DNA from: Acidovorax sp. 1608163
GTDB taxonomy: Bacteria; Pseudomonadota; Gammaproteobacteria; Burkholderiales; Burkholderiaceae_C
Reading direction: 5' to 3'
Assembly: GCF_003669015.1 (NCBI RefSeq)
Contig: NZ_CP033069.1
Span: 2,242,501 to 2,306,500 of the forward strand
DNA length: 64,000 nucleotides
A program made the translations under genes and the position numbers. Below are positions 47,255 through 55,149 of the stretch, in pieces; position 1 is the first letter of the stretch, and each line of letters begins with the position of its first letter. The notes under the pieces are model-generated. The model searched no databases and was not told the DNA's origin. It saw nothing but the letters and a program-made list of their open reading frames with translations.

Positions 47255-47970
47255 GCCGAGTCCTTGCGCTGAACCACCGGGTTGCGGTCAAAGACCTTTT
47301 TCAGGGTCAGCCACAAACGATGCACTGGACTTTTGTCCGACGCGACAGGCAGCGCATTCGCTTGGGAGTAGACCCCGTAGAAATGCTCCGATTTACGCTC
47401 GCCTGTGTCTGATAGTCCCAGCACAGTGGCGTCGGCCAATCGCTCACGCGAAGCGCTCAACATGGCGCGAACCAGCGCGCCAGGACGAGAAACGCCCAAA
47501 CCATGCACCGCATCCTCAACCCGACGTCTTTGCGCCGTTGGCAGACACTCCAACAGGTTGGAACGCCACGGCCACAGGTGCGCAGACAGCGCCAAAGCGA
47601 CCAGCTTTGCCGGTTCTGCGCTCCACAGTTTGGCCAAGCACTGAACGCCATGTGTGTTCAACGCGGACAAAAACTCGGTGTCATCAGCATCGGGGGATGC
47701 GTGGCTGACAACTGCGTTCTCAACAGAGGAAGCCGTTTTGAATGCGCGCAGCGTTGAGGGCGCACCCAGCAGAGATTGCGTGTTGAGATCAGCGCCCTCC
47801 AGCAAGCCCAATGCATCCAGTTCTGCGACGAGTCCTCTCAACTGCGTACTTTGCTCTTCTGGCAACTGCATCAGCAGCCAGTCTTTGTCGTCGGGCGCCA
47901 ATGTGTGCAGCAGCAGCGCCGCTTGTCGCGCGCCGTCTGTGCCACTGTCAACGAGTTGCGCGAAATTCAT
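47251..47970 (-). CDS. FliG-position protein, reduced and divergent
   Basis: A 239-residue protein located exactly where fliG belongs (overlapping fliF and fliH by 4 bases). The opening GARQAALLLHTLAPDDKDWLLMQLPEEQSTQLRGLVAELDALG recalls the FliG N-terminal domain that binds FliF. The usual middle and C-terminal armadillo repeats, including the charged torque helix that meets MotA, are not recognisable; typical FliG is about 330 residues. A segment LSAHLWPWRSNLLECLPTAQRRRVEDAVHGLG has a helical repeat flavour. It could be a structural adaptor without motor function. Homology to FliG is inferred mainly from position. Confidence 0.65.
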   Translation of the reverse strand: MNFAQLVDSGTDGARQAALLLHTLAPDDKDWLLMQLPEEQSTQLRGLVAELDALGLLEGADLNTQSLLGAPSTLRAFKTASSVENAVVSHASPDADDTEFLSALNTHGVQCLAKLWSAEPAKLVALALSAHLWPWRSNLLECLPTAQRRRVEDAVHGLGVSRPGALVRAMLSASRERLADATVLGLSDTGERKSEHFYGVYSQANALPVASDKSPVHRLWLTLKKVFDRNPVVQRKDSA

Positions 47971-49472
47971 AGCGCGCGTGCCCCATTGTGGTTGGCAGAA
48001 GACTCCGTGGTTGCTGCCGCGCGGTCAGCGTTCTTCATCCACTCCTGGACTCGGCGCAACGCTTCTTGCCGATCAGCGGGATTCAGGGATGCGACGGATT
48101 TAGAGCGGCCCTTGCCGCGCAATAGCCAGACAAGTGCCAGAGTTCCCAATACGGCCGCCAAGAGGATTTTGATACCCCATACAGCATCGAAACCGCCACG
48201 CGAGGCAGGGTGCGTCACTTCAGCTAGCGCAGTCGACGCGCCCATGGCATCAGCTGTGTCCTGCGCATCGAGCTGTGGTGAGCCAGACGTTGTTCCTGAA
48301 GGCAACGAATGCAAAGCGGTCAACGATTGCACGACGACCGTGTCCCCGCGTTCGGGAATGACGCCCACAGCAGCGGCAAGTAACCGCTTTACCTTGTCCT
48401 CTTGTGAGGCGTCCAAAGGTTGACGGACAACAGCAACCAACTGAATGCGGCGAACAGAACCCGCTTGGCTCGTTACCTGTTCCACCCGGCGCCCCACTTG
48501 ATAGTCCACTTCCCGCTGGGTGCTACCAGAACTGGATCCGGCCGATGAACGCGCGGCATCCAGAGGTGGGACACCAGAGTCTCGTACCGACTCCCGCTCT
48601 TTCACGATCACCCCACGACTCTCCGATGATCTGGAGGGCGCCGGGATGACGTCTTCAGTGGTCACGCGCACCTGGTCCATGCTGAGCACGACGTCCACGC
48701 TTGCCAAGGCTTGGCCAGGGCCAAACGCTTTGTCCAGCACCGCACTGGCTTTGCGTGCCAATTGCGCCTCTGTCTCTTTTTTCAGCTCAAGGCGACCTGC
48801 TCCAGCAGAGGCCACGGAGGGGTCACTGCTCTCCTCGTGCATCCGACTCAAGGTGACGCCCTGGCGGTCCACCACGGTAACGTCGGTGGCCGTCATCCCA
48901 GGGGTCGCAGCGGCGACCAAACGTTGGATACCAATCACCTGTTCAGGCCGCAAGGCCTGCCCCTCGCGCAAGCTGAGCGTGATGGCGGCTTTTGGACGGC
49001 TCGTGGCTTGCTTGAACAGCCCTTGCTCCGGCAATGCAAGGTGGACACGGGCCTCGCGAATCTCCGACAAAGAGAGAATTGTTCTGGTCAGTTCGCCTTG
49101 CAGAGCGCGTTGGTAATTGATCTTTTGGGCGAACTCCGTCATCCCAAAATCTGTGTTGTTAAACAACTCAAAACCGACCGCCCCTTGCAAGGGGAGCTCT
49201 TTGCCCATCAGCTTGATACGCGTCGCATGCACCTGCGATTTGTCCACAAGAATGGACGCACTGGATTCATCCACGCGGTAAGGGACTTTGAGCTTCTCCA
49301 GCTCACCGACCATGGCTGACAGATCCTGCTGTTTCAGATCCGCAAAGAGAACCTGGTAGTCCCCTCGCATCAGCCACCATCCACCTGCAGCAGTCATTAA
49401 CACAATGCCGATCAGGCCTGCGATCAGTCCAGCACGTGCTGACTGACCCAGCCTCTCCCAAAATTCAATCAT
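47967..49472 (-). CDS. fliF: MS-ring protein FliF
   Basis: A 501-residue inner-membrane ring protein with a first membrane helix (AGLIAGLIGIVLMTAAGGWWLM), the PxxVDESSAS ring-building domain, YQRALQGELTRTILSLSEIREARVHLALPEQ, and the second helix (ILLAAVLGTLALVWLL). The cytoplasmic tail after it is only about 45 residues and shorter than usual, where FliF normally contacts FliG; this fits the reduced FliG-position protein. Follows fliE by about 45 bases. Confidence 0.95.
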   Translation of the reverse strand: MIEFWERLGQSARAGLIAGLIGIVLMTAAGGWWLMRGDYQVLFADLKQQDLSAMVGELEKLKVPYRVDESSASILVDKSQVHATRIKLMGKELPLQGAVGFELFNNTDFGMTEFAQKINYQRALQGELTRTILSLSEIREARVHLALPEQGLFKQATSRPKAAITLSLREGQALRPEQVIGIQRLVAAATPGMTATDVTVVDRQGVTLSRMHEESSDPSVASAGAGRLELKKETEAQLARKASAVLDKAFGPGQALASVDVVLSMDQVRVTTEDVIPAPSRSSESRGVIVKERESVRDSGVPPLDAARSSAGSSSGSTQREVDYQVGRRVEQVTSQAGSVRRIQLVAVVRQPLDASQEDKVKRLLAAAVGVIPERGDTVVVQSLTALHSLPSGTTSGSPQLDAQDTADAMGASTALAEVTHPASRGGFDAVWGIKILLAAVLGTLALVWLLRGKGRSKSVASLNPADRQEALRRVQEWMKNADRAAATTESSANHNGARAL

Positions 49473-49517
49473 TATTTTTCTCTCAGTTCTGGTACCAAAG
49501 GACGGCTATCTATGCGC

Positions 49518-49853
49518 CTACAACTGCATTTTCATAACGTCCTGATATGCCTCGAGCAATCTGCTGCGGACCTGCATCATCAGTTGAAAGGAAAGCTTGC
49601 TTTCTTCCAGTCGAATCATGATTTGGTGAAGGTTCTGCACGTTCCCTACTGCCAACTGTTGCAAATCCGTTTGGCTCGCCAGCAGCTGCTGGTTTACCTG
49701 CTGCAGGCCCTGCGTCACCAAATCGGAAAACCCGGGACCCTGCGCTTTGAGATCACCGACCTGAGCACTGCTCAAACTGGGCAATCCCATCGACGGCTCG
49801 ATCGCCGAGGGTGAGCTGATAGCGGCCAGAGCGGCACTCATCTCCGCGCTCAT
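49518..49853 (-). CDS. fliE: Hook-basal body complex protein FliE
   Basis: A 111-residue protein with the C-terminal FliE pattern FSDLVTQGLQQVNQQLLASQTDLQQLAVGNVQNLHQIMIRLEESKLSFQLMMQVRSRLLEAYQDVMKMQL. FliE is the first rod component above the export gate and MS ring. It overlaps flgC by 4 bases. Confidence 0.93.
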   Translation of the reverse strand: MSAEMSAALAAISSPSAIEPSMGLPSLSSAQVGDLKAQGPGFSDLVTQGLQQVNQQLLASQTDLQQLAVGNVQNLHQIMIRLEESKLSFQLMMQVRSRLLEAYQDVMKMQL

Positions 49854-50263
49854 TGTCCGCCCCCGATTTCAAGTGTTTTTAAAGCCAGGCTGCGGGAAGT
49901 GTTCATGGCCGCCAAGTTGGCTTCATAGGAGCGCATGGCACTCATCAGCGTCATCATCTCCGCAGCGGAGTCCACCGCAGCGTAGGCCACAAAACCGCGC
50001 GCATTGGCCAGAGGGTGACCTGGTTCGTAAACCATCCGCGGTGGCTGCTGTGAGGACTCAATCGTGACCGTAGGGGTTGCAAGTCCTTGATCAATGGCTG
50101 CACCAAAAGCCGATTGGGCGATCACCCGCATGGGGCGATACAAAGTGCCGTCTACGGTGCCCACCGTATTTGCGTTGGCAAGGTTGAGTGCAGCGACTTC
50201 CACTCTTGTACGCTCTACGGTCATTCCCGCAGAGCTAATGGCAAAGGCTTGTGTGTAGTTCAT
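49850..50263 (-). CDS. flgC: Proximal rod protein FlgC
   Basis: A 137-residue rod protein. The N-terminal motif reads AFAISSAGMTVERTRVEVAALNLANANT and the C-terminal helix has AAEMMTLMSAMRSYEANLAAMNTSRSLALKTLEIG. The middle contains the expected PxGxVYEPGHPLAN-like loop. Follows flgB by 20 bases. Confidence 0.93.
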   Translation of the reverse strand: MNYTQAFAISSAGMTVERTRVEVAALNLANANTVGTVDGTLYRPMRVIAQSAFGAAIDQGLATPTVTIESSQQPPRMVYEPGHPLANARGFVAYAAVDSAAEMMTLMSAMRSYEANLAAMNTSRSLALKTLEIGGGQ

Positions 50264-50283
50264 AAGTTGGTCACAGAGCGCAA

Positions 50284-50679
50284 TCAGCGCTTCCCTTCGG
50301 AAACGGCGGACGCAAGAATCCCCATGTGCTTTGAGAGTCCCTTGAGTAAGGCTTGGTAGTGAACGGCGTTCTGGGCCATTTGAGCCACTTCTGAGTCCAG
50401 TTGCACTGCCTGCGGCAATCCTGTGGCTCCCGAAACAGCAGGTTCAATCACAGCGCCTTCCTGTGCCCAGGACATAACGCTCGTTTGATCAAGGCGGCTT
50501 CCCTCACTCAGCTGCCTTCGCGCCTCATCCATGTGCGCAGAAAATTTGACCCGCATCGGCACAAATCCCTCTGCACCTGCATTGGCGATGTTGTGGGCAA
50601 TGGCTTGATGTCTGAGCGTCGCGGCATCCAGAGCCAGAGACAAGCTGGCTTGCGTTATCGATTCAATGGCGGCAGTCAC
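50284..50679 (-). CDS. flgB: Proximal rod protein FlgB
   Basis: A 131-residue protein with LALDAATLRHQAIAHNIANAGAEGFVPMRVKF at the N-terminus and the VQLDSEVAQMAQNAVHYQALLKGLSKHM helix at the C-terminus, both diagnostic for FlgB. It lies 22 bases after flgI and 20 before flgC in the same direction. Confidence 0.93.
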   Translation of the reverse strand: MTAAIESITQASLSLALDAATLRHQAIAHNIANAGAEGFVPMRVKFSAHMDEARRQLSEGSRLDQTSVMSWAQEGAVIEPAVSGATGLPQAVQLDSEVAQMAQNAVHYQALLKGLSKHMGILASAVSEGKR

Positions 50680-50701
50680 GGTTTCGGTCTTTCGTTATCG
50701 C

Positions 50702-51835
50702 TTATTGGATGATGAGTTCGGCATGCAATGCTCCGGCTGCTTTGACGGCACGAAGTATGGAGATGATGTCGCGCGTGGGTGTCTTCAGACGATTCAGCGA
50801 TTGCACCAAGTCAGACACCGTCGTGCTACCAGCGACAAATCCTGCACCACTTTGCTCATCCACGCTGACTTGGGTGTTTGTTACTAACGCTGTTCTAACG
50901 CCGTCGCCTGCCTGGCCTATGAATGAAGGCTGAGACGCCGTGGTTTCATTTCGAATCGACAGTTTGATATCGCCATGGGAGATTGCGACTTTGGAGATCC
51001 GCACATCACCCCCAGAGACTACGGTGCCAGTGCGCTCGTTGAGTATGACCTTGGCTCTTCGATCAGGCTCGACCGTCACAGACTCCAGCTGGGCCACGAA
51101 AGCCACGAGTTGCTGCTGCTGGCTCTCCGGAATGGTCAACTCTATTCCGGAGGCATCACGCGCGTAGGCCCTGCCCTGCCCCATCTTCTGATTGATCGCG
51201 TCCGCGATTCGGCTGGCCGTGGTGTAGTCTGGCTCGCTCAACACAAATGTGAGCTGAGATCGGGACGTTGCCATTTGAGCAGATACGCCCAACTCGACTG
51301 TTGCTCCGTTCGGTACAGAACCAACGGTAGGGTGGTTCTTTTGCACCACATTGCCATTGGCGTCATAACGGTATCCACCGACCGAGAGAGGCCCCTGAGC
51401 AAGCGCATAGACCCTGCCATTGGCTGCCTTCATGGGAGTAAGCATCAAGCTTCCGCCAACCAAGCTACGGGCATCCCCAACGGAGGTCACCGTAACGTCC
51501 AACGTGTCACCTTCGCGTGAGAATGGGGACAACGAGGCGTTGACCATCACGACCGCCACGTTGCGACTTTGTATTTGGTCAGGGCTGACATTGAGGTTGA
51601 ACTGGGACATCGCGTTTGACAGCGCCTGGCGGGCTGTCCGATTCGAAGAGGAGTCTCCCGTCCCCGCGAGGCCCGTCACGATGCCTGTACCAATCAACGC
51701 GTTCTCACGCCATCCCTGTAGTTTGCCCAAGTCCTTGATTCGGACCACTTCGGCCGCCGCACTGGCTGGCAGGAACATGGCTGCCGCAAGAGCCGTACTC
51801 GTAACTACGGCAAAAACAATTCGAAAAACTGCCAT
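50702..51835 (-). CDS. flgI: P-ring protein FlgI
   Basis: A 377-residue exported protein. The ATG at 51835 gives a signal peptide (MAVFRIVFAVVTSTALAAAM, cleavage after ASAAA); an upstream in-frame start lies inside flgH. The mature protein shows VVRIKDLGKLQGWRENALIGTGIVTGLAGTGDSS, NVAVVMVNASLSPFSREGDTLDVTVTSVGDA and the C-terminal DIISILRAVKAAGALHAELIIQ, all FlgI-specific. It forms the periplasmic bushing around the rod. Confidence 0.96.
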   Translation of the reverse strand: MAVFRIVFAVVTSTALAAAMFLPASAAAEVVRIKDLGKLQGWRENALIGTGIVTGLAGTGDSSSNRTARQALSNAMSQFNLNVSPDQIQSRNVAVVMVNASLSPFSREGDTLDVTVTSVGDARSLVGGSLMLTPMKAANGRVYALAQGPLSVGGYRYDANGNVVQKNHPTVGSVPNGATVELGVSAQMATSRSQLTFVLSEPDYTTASRIADAINQKMGQGRAYARDASGIELTIPESQQQQLVAFVAQLESVTVEPDRRAKVILNERTGTVVSGGDVRISKVAISHGDIKLSIRNETTASQPSFIGQAGDGVRTALVTNTQVSVDEQSGAGFVAGSTTVSDLVQSLNRLKTPTRDIISILRAVKAAGALHAELIIQ

Positions 51836-51837
51836 AT

Positions 51838-52449
51838 TCACAAACCCACCGCATCCAGGAAACTTCTCCACCAAGGCCTTCGATTTCTCTCAGCCAAATC
51901 ACCCTCGCCCAGAAAAGTGATCTTTGCATCAGCAAGTCGGGTGGACAGCACAACGTTGGCGTCAGAAATATCCAGGGGCCTCACTCGGCCCTCAAGACCG
52001 ACCTTCTGAGGCTCCTCATTCACCGTCAGAACCTGCTCACCACCTATTCGAAGGTCCCCATTGGGCAAAATCTCCTTCACTGACACAGTCAGCGTGGCTA
52101 GCACCCGGTTGGTACGTTGCGTTTTTCCCCCTCCATCAAAGTCACCGCCAACGCCCAGATCTGTTTTGGCAACAACACCGCGCTGATGAGAAAGGTTTGC
52201 GGACAAGCCATTGTTTCTGCGCGTCCCCGTTTCGGCACTGGTGGTCGCGCTCGAGTTCTCAAAAACTTGTACTGTCAGCACATCGCCTATTCGAAACGCC
52301 CTGTTGTCGCCGACCAGTGGCCTGAACGTTTGCTCTTGATACAGACTCTCGGCAAATGACGGAAACGCACAGAAGATAAAAATCAGGGCGCTCAAGCCAT
52401 TCAAGCCCCGCCAAAAATAGGTACGTGTCACACCAATACTCCGATTCAT
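51838..52449 (-). CDS. flgH: L-ring protein FlgH, without lipobox
   Basis: A 203-residue protein with an N-terminal hydrophobic signal, then SLYQEQTFRPLVGDNRAFRIGDVLTVQVFENSSATTSAET and the C-terminal STRLADAKITFLGEGDLAERNRRPWWRSFLDAVGL typical of FlgH. FlgH is normally an outer-membrane lipoprotein; here the only early cysteine (FCAFPS) is not in a lipobox context, and a type I cleavage after FAE is more likely. It overlaps flgA by 4 bases. Confidence 0.92.
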   Translation of the reverse strand: MNRSIGVTRTYFWRGLNGLSALIFIFCAFPSFAESLYQEQTFRPLVGDNRAFRIGDVLTVQVFENSSATTSAETGTRRNNGLSANLSHQRGVVAKTDLGVGGDFDGGGKTQRTNRVLATLTVSVKEILPNGDLRIGGEQVLTVNEEPQKVGLEGRVRPLDISDANVVLSTRLADAKITFLGEGDLAERNRRPWWRSFLDAVGL

Positions 52450-53507
52450 TGCTCAAACGCCAGCTGCCCAGGGGCAATCACCCTGGCTACCAAGGATCCC
52501 ACGGCATTCAGAGGCTTGACCCGCACCAACTGGCCAACATGACCGTCTTGCAATACCTCCACACGACTCTCCAGCGAGACCGCTCCGCTGCCCGAAAGTA
52601 GAGTGGCAGATGCACCGCGTGATACGGCAGGCGTGGCCTTCAGATGTTGCCGCGTAACGACTTCGCCAGGCTCAAGCGCCTTTCTCACGGTGAGCTCCGA
52701 TAAGGCCAGTCCTTCCTTGGTAGCCAGGCTCGGGTGGAGCGTGATTTCTGCTTCTTGCCAGACCAACGCATCTTGGCTCAACAGACTGCCAGTGGCGGCG
52801 GAGGTCGTGGCTACAGGAGCCATCGCAAACACACTCACCTCGAACCGCACGGGCACAGCCTTAAGATGAAGGTCGCCCGAGAAAACGTCTACCCAGACCA
52901 CCATGCGTTTCGCAAATGTCGAATTCCCCAGAGGGCGAACTTGCAAACGAACGTCTTGCCCTGCGACAGATACGTTGGTTGGCATCGAAATCGGTTGCAA
53001 CTCGATGCGAGCAGATGTCAATTGTTTGTTGGCCACGTCACGAGCCAGATGGCTTTGAAGCGCTGCTTGAGCCATCGCGATGACTTCGTCTCCCGAAACC
53101 TCACTGCCTGTGGTGCTGATTTGTGTTGATGACGGCCCCGCCCATCTCACACTGCCAGTCGGCAGTCCGAGACGAGAATGAAGCCATGACCCTACCCTGT
53201 CTGCATCGAGCGAGACGACTTCTCCGATGCGAGGCGAGCGCCCCAACGGCAATTGAATTGCCTTGCGAAGCAAAGGGAGGTCAGGGCTGTCCAAAAACGC
53301 GACATCGCCAAGACGCACGTATGGGGACTTGATGTTTGCGACAGGCCTGAGCTCCACTGTCAACAAAGATCCGCTGTGGCTGCCAGCCCAAGCGATCAAT
53401 CCAGGCGTGCAGAGCCATACAACCGCGATCCGAACCAAGAAAGACAATGAGGGCCTTACCCAGTGGCGTCCAACGGTGGGACGTGTAAGGCTCACAGACA
53501 CATTCAT
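52446..53507 (-). CDS. flgA: P-ring assembly chaperone FlgA, extended
   Basis: A 353-residue exported protein with a signal segment near residues 20-40, an N-terminal region of about 170 residues, and a C-terminal SAF-like domain: ALEPGEVVTRQHLKATPAVSRGASATLLSGSGAVSLESRVEVLQDGHVGQLVRVKPLNAVGSLVARVIAPGQL. FlgA helps FlgI polymerise around the rod. The length exceeds the usual 220-240 residues, as in two-domain FlgA forms. It overlaps flgG and flgH by 4 bases. Confidence 0.92.
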   Translation of the reverse strand: MNVSVSLTRPTVGRHWVRPSLSFLVRIAVVWLCTPGLIAWAGSHSGSLLTVELRPVANIKSPYVRLGDVAFLDSPDLPLLRKAIQLPLGRSPRIGEVVSLDADRVGSWLHSRLGLPTGSVRWAGPSSTQISTTGSEVSGDEVIAMAQAALQSHLARDVANKQLTSARIELQPISMPTNVSVAGQDVRLQVRPLGNSTFAKRMVVWVDVFSGDLHLKAVPVRFEVSVFAMAPVATTSAATGSLLSQDALVWQEAEITLHPSLATKEGLALSELTVRKALEPGEVVTRQHLKATPAVSRGASATLLSGSGAVSLESRVEVLQDGHVGQLVRVKPLNAVGSLVARVIAPGQLAFEQ

Positions 53508-54298
53508 CGGCGCAGCCCGTTGATCATGCCCAGGATTTCATCGGCGGCTTGCACGACCTTGACGTTCGCTTCGTATGAACGCTGAGCAACCATGAGATTG
53601 ACCATCTCTTCAACCATCTTGACGTTGGAGCCTTCCAAGTAGCCCTGGGCAAAGGTGCCAACACCTTCCTCTCCCGCCCGTGTTGCAATGGGCTCACCTG
53701 ACATCGTGGTACTTAAATACAGGTTTTCACCCTGCGCAGACAATCCCTGTGGACTGGTAAAGCGCACCAAATCCAGCTTGCCAATATCCATCGGTGTATT
53801 TTGGCCGCTAGTTTTCGCCTGAACACGGCCATCAGGATGGATGACGACAGATTGCGCATCGCCCGGAATATTGATACTGGACTTCAGTGGATAGCCATTT
53901 TGCAATGACAAAACGCCATCCTTGTTGACTTTCAAGCTTCCTCCACGAGTGAATCCGCTTGACCCGTCTGGCATCACAACCTCAATAAATCCCTCACCTT
54001 GTATGGATAGATCCAAGGGGGCATCTGTTTTTTTAAGGTCTCCGACATCAAAAATTTTGGCGAGGTTGGCAATGCTGACACCAGCACCGACAGACAATCC
54101 TCGCGAAAAAATTCCGTAGGACTCATTTGCCATGGCCGAAGATTCCCCAGATACACCACGGGAGACCAAATCAGAAAAACTAATACGTGCCTTTTTAAAT
54201 CCAGTAGTATTTACATTGGCAAGATTGTTTGCAATGGTGTCAACATTCATCTGCTGGGCTTGCATTCCTGTTGCCCCAATATACAAAGAATCAAACAT
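53504..54298 (-). CDS. flgG: Distal rod protein FlgG
   Basis: A 264-residue protein, the normal FlgG length. N-terminal signature FDSLYIGATGMQAQQMNVDTIANNLANVNTTGFKK; central PLDLSIQGEGFIEV and FTRGGSLKVNKDG; C-terminal GYLEGSNVKMVEEMVNLMVAQRSYEANVKVVQAADEILGMINGL. Lies 41 bases after flgF. Confidence 0.96.
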   Translation of the reverse strand: MFDSLYIGATGMQAQQMNVDTIANNLANVNTTGFKKARISFSDLVSRGVSGESSAMANESYGIFSRGLSVGAGVSIANLAKIFDVGDLKKTDAPLDLSIQGEGFIEVVMPDGSSGFTRGGSLKVNKDGVLSLQNGYPLKSSINIPGDAQSVVIHPDGRVQAKTSGQNTPMDIGKLDLVRFTSPQGLSAQGENLYLSTTMSGEPIATRAGEEGVGTFAQGYLEGSNVKMVEEMVNLMVAQRSYEANVKVVQAADEILGMINGLRR

Positions 54299-54339
54299 AT
54301 TAGTCTAATATTTTCTAAAAATTACTGCAATCAACTCAC

Positions 54340-55128
54340 TCAAGAAAGCTCGCCTAGCTTCTTTATGGCCTGCCCTGTCATTTCGTCGTAGGCCAGAGTT
54401 ATTTTCTGCATTGCCTCGAAATGTCTCATTGTTTCCATCAACTGAACCATCTCTTGCATGGTGTTTACATTGGAGTTTTCCAGAAAACCTTGTTTTAATT
54501 TCCTATCGGATTCTGCCAACTCACGAACGCCGCCATCAAAAGTGATCAAGCCATCACCCAAACGGTGAAAGGTTTTGGAATCCTCGCTCTCGATAAGCTT
54601 TATTTTATCCAATACTGTGGATGTTTCCGGAAGTCGGTCGGCCTCATTTTTATCAAAAATATTGCCTTGCTCATCTATGACGGGCCGCTCACTCTTCAGA
54701 AATATTTCACCCCCTTTACCTATCAAAGGAAATCCAGACGAATTGACTATTCGGCCGCGCTCATCCAGCCTAAAGTTACCTTGACGGGTGTACGCAGGCC
54801 CTGAAGGGGTTGCGACTTCAAAGTATCCGGGGCCAGCAATGGCTATATCCAGACTCTGGCCAGTGGCTTTCAGGACGCCAGGCTTTGTATCCATTTGAAG
54901 ATGAACACCTTGGGCGCTACCTGCAGCTCTTGACGCGGCGCCATTAGCAACCATCCCAGATTCGACCATTGCGGAAAAATTACCACTCGAAATCGATATA
55001 GGCAAACGGGAAAGCGTCCCACGTTGATACCCGGGTGTAATAGCATTCGCCATATTGCTACTGATCTGGTCGAGCTTTTGCATATCCTGTCTCATGGATT
55101 GCAAATTGATTGCCAATATTTCTTGCAT
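54340..55128 (-). CDS. flgF: Rod protein FlgF
   Basis: A 262-residue rod protein of the FlgF/FlgG family: MQKLDQISSNMANAITPGYQRGTLSR near the start, SLDIAIAGPGYFEVATPSGPAYTRQGNFRLDERG in the centre and FLENSNVNTMQEMVQLMETMRHFEAMQKITLAYDEM at the end. Called FlgF because a better FlgG follows. The DNA of this and the preceding genes is visibly AT-richer than that of the operon's later part. Confidence 0.9.
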   Translation of the reverse strand: MQEILAINLQSMRQDMQKLDQISSNMANAITPGYQRGTLSRLPISISSGNFSAMVESGMVANGAASRAAGSAQGVHLQMDTKPGVLKATGQSLDIAIAGPGYFEVATPSGPAYTRQGNFRLDERGRIVNSSGFPLIGKGGEIFLKSERPVIDEQGNIFDKNEADRLPETSTVLDKIKLIESEDSKTFHRLGDGLITFDGGVRELAESDRKLKQGFLENSNVNTMQEMVQLMETMRHFEAMQKITLAYDEMTGQAIKKLGELS

Positions 55129-55149
55129 GGTATATTTTTAGATCAATCT

